Assembly (NCBI GenBank): GCA_907163345.1
Contig: CAJQUN010000230.1
Coordinates: 248,001 to 312,000 of the forward strand
Source: Haberlea rhodopensis
Taxonomy: Eukaryota > Streptophyta > Magnoliopsida > Lamiales > Gesneriaceae
DNA: 64,000 bases
Direction: 5' to 3'
Part shown: positions 22,095-33,345 of the stretch, piece by piece
Position numbering within the stretch: the first letter of the stretch is position 1
Layout of the letters: each line of letters opens with the position of its first letter
The notes under the pieces: generated by a model
Database searches by the model: none
What the model saw: the letters and a program-made list of their open reading frames with translations, nothing else
Told to the model about the DNA's origin: nothing
Translations under genes and position numbers: made by a program

Positions 22095-23633
22095 ACAAGA
22101 TTCAAGAAAATGCTGCTCGTCGTCATATCAAATAGTAAAAAGATGAGATTCATTCGGGTCCAACTAACCGCTGAGTTGGAAAAAGAACAATGTTGCAAGA
22201 AATAGCAGTCAGCAGTAGACTTAGGATTAAGGTGTTACTGAAGCTGACACGGCGGCGTTTTGAACGGGCAACCAAGAAGTGATCCATCAACTTGGATTAG
22301 GCTTCTTGGATGCTTCCACATGTATTTCCCCTGCAAAGCCCTCGTCTCAATTTCTTTATTTTTTGCATCCTTTTCTTACATGCGGAATATTATTTTATTA
22401 CTTTTATATTTTTCATTTGCCTAAATACACATTACTTTAATAATACTAATAATAATAATAAGATAATTTATTAAATTTTAGTATTTAAAAATATCGATGT
22501 TTTGTTATATATTAATTTGATTTTTTATATGTACATTATAGCTAGAAACAAATAATTCAAATAAAATTTATATATTATGATATTATCAGAGTATTTTATA
22601 ATGCTGTCAAAATAATTTTTATATTAAATTATAACGTGACGTATTGGATTTGACTTAGATTGGTGAGAGAGACAACTATTTGGACTTTTCGTTTGGCTTT
22701 AGTTGACCATAAAGGAATTTTTATGTTGTGGAGTATTCAAATTTTGTATCTTAATTACCGTCGATGACTTATATCTCATCTGATATGAATTGTAATTACA
22801 ATTTTGGAGATTTTATATTCGAGTATTTGTCTCCCGACCTCATTGTATCTATAATAGTTGCTCAAAAAAAAAAGATTTGTCATCTTAATTTGAAATTGAA
22901 AATTGTAATAATTTGCGGGTATGTTGTAACTTACAAGATTTTTAAATGAAAAGTAAACAAAATTAATATAAATTCGAATTTTCCAGGGATTTTCTAGGCT
23001 GCTTTAATTGTAGGTCATAATTTAGACTTTTGGATTCACATTGGTTAACTCCCATGCCTAACAATTTTCTTGTTGAGGTTAAATTAACGTAAAATGTACT
23101 TATAAAGTTGGTGAAAAAGGGAACAGTTAGGGAGGACTTTAATTGCCCTAGTCAGGAGTCAAGTCTTTACAATAAACCCCTTTTCTGCAAGCAACAAGCA
23201 CGTCCAATATTTCATCATTTATTTTTATTTTACTTTATTATTTATTCTTTTTACAATTTCTTCTAGATTTAATAATGAGCTATGTATATAACTGCAATGT
23301 TAAGGAGGACAGCCCAATTTTCTATTTAAAAAAAAAATGAATGAATCATGAATAAAACCTCCGTAAATTAAAATTCGATAAATTAATAATCTCTTTAATA
23401 TAATCTTTTTCTACAGTCCCAACTTGGACCAATTTAAAAAATTAGTAATTTTGGTAAATTAATAAGATAATAATTTTTAGGAACAACCTTATATAAATCT
23501 ATAGTCCTATTAATATAATAAATTAATAATTATTTAAAATTACAAACATGACTATGACAATTTAGTAAAACAAGAACTGTAGTCGTTATTCGAACTGCAA
23601 CAAAAAAATGTGAAAAGTTATTGTCTCTAAGAG
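22095..23633. other. AT-rich intergenic DNA
   Basis: Upstream of the ATL gene. A short GC-richer patch near 22230-22350 (GACACGGCGGCG) may be distal promoter. I see no gene, and the open frames are short and AT-driven. Confidence 0.5.
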
Positions 23634-24130
23634 TAGGAATGACAACGGGATGGGTTTGGTACGGGTTTGGTCAAACCCGAGACCTATCACGCTACAAAAA
23701 AGGTTGTACGCAGCCGGCCCCGCTTGATTTTTTTGTTTTTTATTTTTTTAAAAAAATTGTTTATTAGCTAGAAGCCTAGAAATCAATTTTGAAGCACAAA
23801 AAATGAGTTTTGTGATTGAATTTCATGTGCTACTCTAATAAATATTTATAATAAGCCTTATAAAACAATCTTTAAGCTATCAAATTTGCTCACATTTCCT
23901 TAAAAATGTTTAGTATGAATACATACGTTTTGATATAAATTAAATAATGACACTTTATTATTCAACCAAAGAAGTTAGATGTATATTTAATATTAATTTT
24001 TTGAAAAAAAATTAATATATGTATAGCGTGGCGGGTTTGACCAAACCCAGGACCCCCCGCCCCGCGTCAAAACCCGGTGGGCCGGGTTCAATACGTGTCC
24101 GGGTTTAGACTCGCCTCATTGCTATCCCTA
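23634..24130. mobile_element. hAT-type MITE with 8-bp target duplication
   Basis: The 497-bp element starts TAGGAATGACAACGGG and ends, inverted, TAGGGATAGCAATGAG. It is flanked by TCTAAGAG (23626-23633) and TCTATGAG (24131-24138), an 8-bp duplication with one mismatch as expected for hAT. GC-rich GGGTTTGG and CCCGG motifs near both ends contrast with an AT-rich core. No transposase. Confidence 0.85.
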
Positions 24131-24138
24131 TCTATGAG

Positions 24139-25129
24139 TGCTTCGTTTAGTTTGATTTGGTATTAAATGTACTGAATTATCATCAAATTCATTATAAACA
24201 TGATTTTCACTCACATTGGCCACAATTTATTGCATCAAATTTACTCTTTGAAAGTGGTTCTTGGATTGTGTAAACACAATACAAATCTTTGTGATCGTAT
24301 TTGACGTTGCGGGCAACTCAAACGGCTCAAAACAAGACATGATTTCAACCCGGCTTTTACAATCCGAAGGTGTGGTAAGTACAGTTATATTTGCGCGTTT
24401 AATGTTATCGAGATTCTAGCACTTATGGCACTGCGGGATCAATTCATTCACACTTTAACCTTTTCGTTGGTTTCTTCTTTAACTGATATGGCTTGAGCCT
24501 AGTGTTTCTTCATAGTTTCCCACATTTTTTCTGAACTGTTTCTTGGACGCTCCTGTTTGACTTTTGCTGCGACTCTGTTCGTGTCTCTCTCCTTTCAGGC
24601 TTGAGGAAACCAATAAACAGACCAAGCAAATCGGGTCGGGTTTGGAGTTTATTGATTTAAACTACTAATTCAACATTACTTAATATTTTCTAAATCAAAA
24701 TTAAACAATTTTTTTGGAGTTTATTGATTAAAACTACTAACATTACTTAATTTTTTACTAAATCAAAATTAAACAATTTATTTATGGGTTCGATTGCTTA
24801 TTTTATTACAATACAATGAAAAAAATATTTTACTATCTTATAAAGTGTGAAGGTGCTAGAGAAACCAACTTAGTGAAGCTTTTTTCAAAATCCCAAAATT
24901 GCACTTCAAACTCCCTCTTTTTTCATGTTTGTGTTCCACTTTTAAAATTTCAAATTTACTTCATCTTCTCAATTTTCAAGATTTCACACGCATCCTAACA
25001 AAGATGCAAATATGTTAAATTACCTCAAGGCCCCTATTAATTTAGATAACAAAATAACATCAAAAAAATACATTGGAGGTTATTAAACTACAAAATCAAT
25101 TTGAAAAAAAATTATTATATCCCAAAAGC
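24139..25129. other. AT-rich intergenic DNA
   Basis: No gene is recognised. Near-duplicate stretches occur around 24645-24695 and 24710-24780 (TTTATTGATTAAAACTACTAA), a small local duplication. Confidence 0.5.
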
Positions 25130-25458
25130 CCAAAGTGATCTTATATCTTACTTCTTTTGGCACGAGTCGGTTGTCTACTCGCTGCTGTAGTGGCTCCGGA
25201 TGACTCCACTTGTTGTCTCTCTTGGGCTTGGGCAGCAGGAGGTTCGACAGGTTTGGGCATCGGAACCGGTGGTGCTACCAGTTTGGATTAAAGGAATCGC
25301 CCCGGACCGGTTTGATACCGGTTCCGGGGCGGACCGAAACCGGTTAGTCCGATTCCAGGGCGGACCGAAACCGGTTAGTCCAGTTTCGATTTCGGACCAG
25401 ACTAACCGGTCAGGTTTCGGATCGGGTCCGGATCGACCCGATCCGATAAGCACCCCTA
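25130..25458 (-). mobile_element. hAT transposon 5' end fragment
   Basis: Read on the minus strand, the segment starts TAGGGGTGCTTATCGGATCG at 25458. It then has many ACCGGTT/CCGGACC motifs and then coding-like sequence (PTRAKRSK) that matches the lead-in to the BED finger of the hAT transposase remnant at 61.9 kb. It is cut off shortly after. The right flank is CTCTGCAA; the other end is missing, so no target duplication can be shown. Confidence 0.65.
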
Positions 25459-26264
25459 CTCTGCAACCCCATCGTACACCATGATGTTGCTCTGCTGAAA
25501 CGCTCGTGGATTGAGAGAATCCCGAGCGTTCCCTGCTCACAAATGTTTATTTGTGTCGTTTCTCCCTTTTTGGTATATCTGGCTCTAACACTAGTTTATA
25601 AAACTATTGTTTCTTTGTTGTCTTGTATACTTATGGTTTGCGTTGCCGTATTACTGTTGCTATCGGATTTGATCGCCACCCACTGGTGCTCCACGGTCGA
25701 AGGGATTTGTGTTGTATACTGTACAGAGAGCTTATTCGTTTGTTTGTCTTTTATCAGTTTACGTCTCTGGGCTATCCTTATTCATACCTTCACGTATCAT
25801 GGAAGATATGTTCTTTTTTCGACCACATACTGGGATGCCTGTTTGATGGAGTTTGATTCGGATGTGACAGCCCTTGAAATCACATTGTCAAGTTCCTGCG
25901 ATCCTGCTGTGTTGTTTAGTGTTCCTCTTAGTCCTGTTTGTAACATTCTTTATGGGTGTAATGATCGTCCTTGCCAATGTTTGGCAAATATTGTTGATGT
26001 GGTTTTCGTTTTTAGTTAGTCTTACGGGCATATTCCTCCTTGGTTGGAATATTGCCTTTATTTTATGGTCCTAATGTATGTCTGCTGTGTTGGGCTTCCC
26101 TTAGCTAATATCTGTTCATTTTCGTTAAAAAAAAAGATCATTTAATAATTATATCACTAAATTAAAATTTTAATTCGTATTAGACAAGTGAGAATAGAGG
26201 TTAAATTTGTATAAATTAAGTTATATATATAAACTAAAAATAAGATTGTCTTCGGATGAAAATT
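25459..26264. other. Unidentified segment, possibly the 3' end of a LINE
   Basis: An open frame from 25543 to 26019 (158 codons, no family recognised, rich in Val, Leu and Cys) lies in T-rich sequence that ends in a short A run at 26127-26135. A T-rich 3' region ending in poly(A) is compatible with an L1-type LINE tail, but I found no endonuclease or RT motif and no target duplication. The next 130 bp are AT-rich. Confidence 0.3.
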
Positions 26265-26269
26265 GTATG

Positions 26270-27975
26270 TGTCACGCCCCGAAACCGGAGCGCGTGACAC
26301 CGGCGTTGAATCCAAATATGAAATTCGAATACAACAAGCCTCGTATACAGATCTTTGATAAAACCAGTCTATTTATTCCAAAATCATTAAACCGTCCTTA
26401 CAATTGCTATTACAAAATACTATTCTCTATGATTAAATCAAAGATGCGGAAGCGCAAATAAAACTAATAAATTTCTTTGAAGGTTCTCCGTGGATCATCT
26501 CCAAAAATTATTCTTGTTCTTCTTCCTCGATCTCTTCTATTCGTCTTTGTCTGGGATGAGAGGTAAGGGGGGTGAGCGTTTGGGAAAACACCCAGCAAGT
26601 AGGGGCCGATTGAACATAGTAAAATATACATATAATCATAGCAAAAATTCTTTAATATTTCTTTGTCAAATCACATAGATCTTGGCACATAAACACATTT
26701 CTTACACATAAACACATATCTTGCACATATCCACATAACGAGTTATTTGATTCAAAAGCATGTTTTTCATAGGTTGTTCAATCGAGATTTAAAACATACA
26801 TATAGTTTTGAAAACGAAATGTAGTTGTAGCAAAAACCCACTTACATTCGAAGCGTGATTGAACGAATTACATGTTGTAGAAAATAGCACAAAATCTCCT
26901 CATCCTTTGCCTTGAAGGTTTCGAAATCTTGTGTGTGTAAGTGTGTGTAGGTTCTTTCGAAATTGCTCATTGTATAATAGATGACTTTTTTTCTTTCTTA
27001 GGGCATGATATATAATGGGTTTTAATGTGGTGGGGCGGTTTAGTTTAGATCCACATTTTTGGCACAAATTGGCAAGAATCAAGGTAGGTCATAAGGTAAT
27101 ATTTTAATTGGATGATAATAATGTGTATTCATTTCTTTAGCCTTCTAATACAAGATTGGAGCTAGATAATAATTGGATTGCTATATGATAATTGGATGCT
27201 AATGGTGTGGCAATTAAGTGGGAATACAGTTAGGAGTAAGGTGATTCAATGTTGGAGGATTTCCTTAACAATTTCCAAAACTTTGCCATGTAATGAAATA
27301 TTTGAGCATGTAATGAATGTGGTCAATCATTGATAATGTATGTAAATAACTTTACTAATTCCACCACTTTGGCCTTTTAATGACATAGTTTGAGCAATGT
27401 ATTGATTGGATCATCAATGGGCTAAATGAATGGCAAAAAGAATGGTGTCATCACATGTTGGACATCTAATGGCATGATTTAAGCAAACCATTAATGTTAT
27501 TATATTAGAATGAATGGGATTGAATTGTGGTTGTAAGAGATTGAATGGTGGCAAAACTTGGGTTAGGCACTTAAATGTCATTGAATAACTTATGACAAGG
27601 TTTGGACAAGACCATTGAATGGTTTAATTATGCACTTTCAAAATGTAGGATTAATGTATGAATTATAGTCCATAACTTTTATCCATTCATTGCAAGATTT
27701 AAGATTAGTTATTATTATCATTATTATTTTTCAATGATTTCTTAATTATCTACAACCTTAGAATTATTTAAAGTCTACAAGCTAAAATCATATAACCTAT
27801 GTATTATCTCTTACACAACTCTAATAAGTTATAAACTTAAATATGTGATTAAAAGTCCACAAGATTGAATAATATAATTAAATCCATCCATAATGTAAAT
27901 CTATTATTTTTATTTATTTTTCAATGTTATCTCGGTATCACGTAATTTGTTTGACCAAAATTCCGGGTCTTCACA
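26270..27975 (-). mobile_element. Gypsy-type solo LTR with perfect target duplication
   Basis: The 1706-bp segment is bounded by GTATG at 26265-26269 and at 27976-27980. On the minus strand it starts TGTGAAGACCCGGAATTTTG and ends TTTCGGGGCGTGACA, a 3' end often seen next to Met-tRNA primer sites in plant gypsy elements. No internal region remains. The sequence differs from the gypsy LTRs at 5.6 and 8.8 kb, so it is a separate family. Confidence 0.88.
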
Positions 27976-27980
27976 GTATG

Positions 27981-28375
27981 TAACATAGATTTTTTAACTG
28001 ATTTTTATTTTAGGTTGCATCTTGATGGAATGATTTTCTTTCAAAATGAATTTGAATTATTTCAATGATTAAGAATTTAAAATATCTTGATATTATTAAA
28101 AAATAACTTAAAATTAAAGATGATGAATTTGAAATCTATAAATTGTAGCCTTTGTTTGGATGAACGAATTCAATTTTAAGAGATTTAATTTGATAATGGA
28201 TCTGAAACTTGTAACTTAAATTAGCCTTTAGTTACATTCATATCTATCACAATTACAATTATATTTACATAAATTAGTAAAGAGGTGGTTTTGAAAAACG
28301 CCCAATATAAATTCATTCAAACGATTATATGTATTTGAAATCCAAGACTTCAAATCTCTCAATGCAAATGCAGCA
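27981..28375. other. Intergenic DNA with a partial MITE copy
   Basis: 28145-28375 contains blocks (TGTTTGGATGAA, then inverted ATTCATTCAAACGA, then CTTCAAATCTCTCAATGCAA) also found in the MITE dimer that follows, so an older, broken copy seems to lie here. No gene. Confidence 0.45.
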
Positions 28376-28378
28376 TTA

Positions 28379-28820
28379 GGGTCCATTTGGATTGGGTGAT
28401 TTGAAGCCATGGATTCCAAATCCATGATTTCAAATACATTTGATTGTTTGGATGAATTTATGTTTGGAGGATTTGAAATCCATCGCTTTCTTAATTTAAG
28501 TAGATGTAATGATAATTATGATGAATTTAAAATAGATGACTTCAAATCCCTCAATGCAAATGCACTATTTGGGTCCATTTGGATTGGGTGATTTGAAGCC
28601 ATGAATTCCAAATCCATGATTTTAAATACATTTGATTGTTTGGATAAATTTATGTTTGGAGGATTTGAAATCCACCGCTTTCTTAATTTAAGTAGATGTA
28701 ATGATATTATAATAGATTTAAAATACACCCAAGATGGATGTCATTTCAAATCCATTGTTCAAATCTCTCTCCAAATCAAATACCTTCCTCCAAATCAAAT
28801 CAATCAATCCAAACACAATC
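28379..28820. mobile_element. Tourist-like MITE, internally duplicated (dimer)
   Basis: TTA flanks both ends (28376-28378, 28821-28823). The ends GGGTCCATTTGGATTGGG and, inverted, GATTGTGTTTGGATTGATTG are related. The left half is repeated with a 192-bp offset (copies start at 28379 and 28571), sharing long near-identical runs such as GATTTGAAGCCATG and TTCTTAATTTAAGTAGATG. Confidence 0.65.
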
Positions 28821-28970
28821 TTAGGAAATTTGAAATCCATATAAATAAATTCTAAATTCTTTTATTATTATATCTATATAATACAGATATTAATTCTAAA
28901 TTACATCTCGTTTTCATTCCTTACATTGAACCAACCACAGAAACAAAATACAACCTTTTAGTATGGATTA

Positions 28971-31852
28971 TCAGGACCCACCATTTGATGGATCAACGTG
29001 GACAAAGAAACTAGCCCCCACAATCAGATAGCACAAAATAAGCATCAAACCTTTAAAATAGTTTGATTGACCATCCTGCATTGAACATAATCACACTCCA
29101 ATTCATACCTCAAGTAATGAACTAATAAAACTTAGATCCAAGAGACAAACCTGAAGCATAAAAGCCACGACCAAAACCGTGATGAATAGGACAGCAGTCT
29201 CAAAGAGTTGAAAATTTAAATCCATACTCTTTCCCATAAACCATCCAACAATTACACAAAATGGAATCTGCCATTATTGAAACTTAACAATCATAAGCTT
29301 GCCAACATATATTTGCACGTATCGCTAAATGTGAAGGTCGTAAAAACTCTATAATCAAGTCAGAACTTAAACAAGAATCGGCAAGAACATAAGAAAGATT
29401 GTAATTTAGATGTTAGCACGTTTTCACATAAAGTTACTTCATTGAGAATAGATAAGGTGAACGAGGCCTTACCACAAACATAGATATCTGAGTAGATGAT
29501 CCAATTGCAACTCCTATGGTAATATCCTGGAAACAGAAACATTAAATCATACAGAACCACACAGAAGAAATGGCTGGAAAATCACTGGTGTTATCAACAC
29601 TCACAAGCTTATCCTTCACCGCAAACATGATAGCACTGGCATGTTCTGCAGCGTTTCCCACTATTGGAAGTAAAATGACACTAATAAAAGAGACAGGCAC
29701 GTTCATTGAGTCGGATGCTCCCTGGAAATATAGTAAAAGGAAGAAAAAAATAAGAACTTTGATAATCTTTTTTGCACTCCTTATAATTCTTGAACATTTG
29801 GTTGCATGGTACTCGACAATACCTGTAATGCATCAACAAGATATGCAGATAAAACAAATATCCACAAAGTCAAAATCGCAAGCCATGCAATTGCTTCCCA
29901 CTGGGAAATCTCAGCTTCCTCATTTTTATCAGAATCTTCTTCTTCGTTAGAATCCCCTACCTGTAACAACATTCAGGACAAAATAATTAGATCTACGACC
30001 CTGAAGCGCGCATGTGCAATGGGCGTAGAACATTCCTAATTTCATATAATGTAAGACATGTATCCGAACTTTGACATATTTCTCAATTTACAAACATTAA
30101 TGTTCTTTTAAAACATATTCACACACCTCATCCAGAGCACTATAGAGATTTTTTTGACTCTTTAGCTGAAAAAAGAGATAGCAAGTGTAAGCAACCAGCA
30201 TAATGCAGCTGCTAAATCTTGAAAGAGAAAGCTCCGACTTCCCCTGATGCAGTTCGGTATGAGTGAAGTGCAGCACTGCAGGGAACAATATACCCATAAC
30301 TGCCATTAACAATAATCCCGAATTCACAAGGGCGGTTTCCTGCAATATTTTCACGCGCATTAGAATTTCTTCACTCAAGCTCTGGTATTAAATTCTTAAC
30401 CGAATGAAAAACAGCTTCTTGGTCACATTGACAACAAAATGAAAGTCCATCCCCATTGGACATTGACAATGTGTTAATCAAGTACGAAAATCCACCACCT
30501 TAGTGAACTTCTGGACTTTCTGGTGACGGATTCCACCACAAAAAAATGCGCATCCAAGCACCAAAAGCATATTTGACAAGATGGAACCCAGTAATGATAG
30601 TTGAACAACCCGAATCATCCCATTCTTCAAAGCATACATAGAAATAATCATTTCAGTAGCATTTCCAAATGTCGCATTCAGAAGGCCTCCCACTGTAGAT
30701 TAAACCACAGAAGAGTGCACCGCAGGGTGAGAGAATTATGATGGACAAGAAGCATATATTAAACAGAATGTGTTAAAAAAACTTCATTTGCAATGAATCT
30801 GCATGCATCTAACAAAGTGTAGATGATGATGCAGTGCTACAATGGCAGAAAAAGTAACTGTTGACATCAATCCCTCAAGTAAACGGACTTCTTTTTTCCT
30901 CGTTGAATGTCAAGTTTTGTTCGAGTAATTGCATCTAAAGTCCTAGAACTACTGCTCATAACAAGCAAGGAAGAATGGGCGAGGTGAACATTGAATAATA
31001 TCCTTCAGCTGCAATTATTTTAAGCATACGAACAGTTGGACTGAGTTTCTTCACAGTTAGTAAATTAGCACATTAGTTTGCCATAGCCCATAAGCACACC
31101 ACACACATAATGGGGAGGAAATGCTAAGAAAACGAGATGAAGGTCTGTAGGACAATTATGCTAACTTCAACTATGCCAAAAACGAATTGTAAAATAAGAA
31201 GTTGCTTCACTTCCAAACATCATGATCTAATTAAATTTGCATAGATTAATACTTCACAGAAAAAGAAACTGAACCCAGAAAAGCTACCTGTTGGCCCGGT
31301 GTAAAAAGAGAGTTGCCTACAACACAATTGTACCAAGAAAGACATCAGAATTTTTAGTGGGGAGGGAAAAAAAATAAGCAGTGTAAAGTTGAATTCGACT
31401 TGAGGATCAAGTACTTACTCAGTCGCATAACCGAGGCGCTCTGCCAAAGGAGTAATACCGAGTAAACTGAAAAAGAAGATCCATCCCTACAATACATTGC
31501 ATTCGAAAATCACATTGTTAAAAAATAGCATCGCCAGATTTCCAGAATTATTGTTTTCCATAGGGAAAGCCTTTTGTATCCTTACATGCTTTTCTGAAAG
31601 ATAGTGCATCATTATTGTTAGGGGTACAAAAGGAAGTAAAAAGTTGATCTTCCCTTTAATCAACACAACGTAAATACTCCTCAGAAGGCTGAATCTCTTC
31701 ACCTTCGATAGAACCCACGAGGCAAAAAGTTTTGGATGTGAAGTATTTGGGATGTCAAAATTTGAACTTTGTATTTTATTTGTCGTCTGAGATGCTCCTA
31801 AAGGACTCTCCTCGTCAGATTCAGGTTCTACCTTTTCATGGACAGATCCCAT
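28971..31852 (-). CDS. CAX: Vacuolar-type cation/proton exchanger, CAX2-like
   Basis: Ten exons join in frame to 433 residues: 31586-31852, 31419-31486, 31288-31316, 30499-30692, 30127-30339, 29823-29960, 29605-29721, 29473-29526, 29151-29267 and 28971-29075. All introns are GT-AG. The start is the ATG at 31852 (MGSVHEKVEP). About eleven hydrophobic segments are present. The two ion-selectivity repeats are c-1 (FGNATEM, residues 130-136) and c-2 (GNAAEH, 325-330), with an acidic loop (NEEEDSDKNEEAE, about 262-274) between the halves. CAX proteins exchange cytosolic Ca2+, and in the CAX2 group also Mn2+ and other metals, for vacuolar H+. The C-terminus (YFKGLMLILCYLIVGASFFV) favours the CAX2/CAX5 group. 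c-1 has Met where Leu is common; otherwise the gene looks intact. Confidence 0.93.
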
Positions 31853-32764
31853 CTCCACAACCACAAACCGAGAGAATCTCCCTTCAAAAACATGTACCCC
31901 AACTTATTGACATGTAAAACTCGATCATACTCTAGAGCATCAATTAACGACTTGGAATCTGAATGACCAGTTGAAATGCAAAAACTCACGTTCCAAGCAG
32001 CAGATTATTCGTGTGTGTTAAAAACCGTGGCATAATCAAACAAATTATAAAAACACTGCATCCATATTTGATAATAGTGGTGGTGTGAAACTTTGTTCCT
32101 TCCAAACCAAGGCATGCATGGTCAACTAGCAACTAAATGATAAAATGACCCAAATCAATTAACTTTGCCAAAAACAAAGACCATCATTACGATAACATAG
32201 AAACTGACATTTAACAAAAGTGCAAAAAACAATTAATACAACAACACTTTCATAAAGAAAGCCAAATCAAGATTCTTCGGAGTAAGAGAACACTTGAAAT
32301 GAAAAAGAAAATTAAAAAAAAAAAGCAGATGATAAAGTGCAAACCTCTACCTTGAATTTGTGCGATTAAAACTAAGGTTCTCCTATCCTAAAAAACTCAG
32401 ACCTCAATATATTGTTGAATTAGAAAACAGTACAGTCGTTTACGCGAGAACAAGCATAAGCAAGTCACGGCAGACAAAAACTGGAATTATGTTAGATAGG
32501 TCAAGCGTTATTGTCATGGAGAAAAAAGAAGACGATGATTTCAGGAACATAAGCCCGGTATAAAAAAGAGGAAATTTCCAAGAAAGAGAGACTAATGTGC
32601 CACAATTAATATGGTTTGAAACTTTACCGCTTAGATATATTTAAATAATAATGATGATTATTATTTTCTCCCTACTATACATAACCGGTAAAGTATTTGT
32701 ATTATAATATCATCCACTCTAGTGTTTAATATTGGAAAATTTTCAACTGCATAACTGTTTTTTA
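31853..32764. other. Upstream region of the CAX gene
   Basis: AT-rich; presumably 5' UTR and promoter. No coding homology and no TATA box that I can assign with confidence. Confidence 0.45.
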
Positions 32765-33044
32765 TTATTTGACATAAAAATATACGATAAAGGAAGTCGT
32801 CATTATTCAAATTAGAGGGGTTAATAGTTACTTCACACTTATTATATAAATTATCCTTAATGCGTAGACTGCATCTTGAACGTAAGATTATAATATATGC
32901 ATTCTCTATTATTTCACATAAAAATATACGACAAAGAAAGTCATCATTATTCAAATTAGAGAGGTTAATAGTTAATTAACAATCATTATTTAAATTATCT
33001 TTAATGCGTAGAGTGCATCGTGCACGTAAGATTATAATATTTCT
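32765..33044. repeat. Two-copy tandem repeat, about 144-bp unit
   Basis: 32765-32908 and 32909-33044 share long runs (ACATAAAAATATACGA, CATTATTCAAATTAGAG, CGTAAGATTATAATAT) in the same order. The second copy abuts the RTE fragment that follows. Confidence 0.85.
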
Positions 33045-33045
33045 T

Positions 33046-33345
33046 GGATAAAGATATTCAAGCTGAAGTATGCGTAGTTTGTATAGAAGAGAAGATGCAA
33101 GAAAATCGCTTACGTTGGTTTGATCGCGTACGATGTATGCTTAACAATGCATCTGCGCGTAGAGTGGAGTCTATAGATTTTGGTTATTACACGAGAGCGA
33201 GAGGACGACTGAAGAGGATATAGCTCGAAGTTATAGAAGCGCTTGGAGAATATTGATGTATGTGTCCAGCCCGACTTGATTATCTATATTGTTCATGTAG
33301 CCTACCCAATTCATTGAGTTTAAAAGCTTAGTTATTGTTGTCGTT
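33046..33345 (+). mobile_element. 3' end of an RTE-type LINE (fragment)
   Basis: The segment matches the last 340 bp of the RTE LINE at 46.06-46.40 kb in the same orientation: GATATTC-AGCTGAAGTATG, GTATAGAAGAGAAGATGCAA, GTGGAGTC, and the 3' tail CCAATTCATTG followed by a TTG-rich end. It has several stop codons and small deletions, so it is an old 5'-truncated copy. Confidence 0.85.

Noticed and set aside
25543..26019. 158-codon frame as a membrane protein gene
   Set aside because: No initiator context, no family resemblance, T-rich composition; listed only as an unidentified segment.
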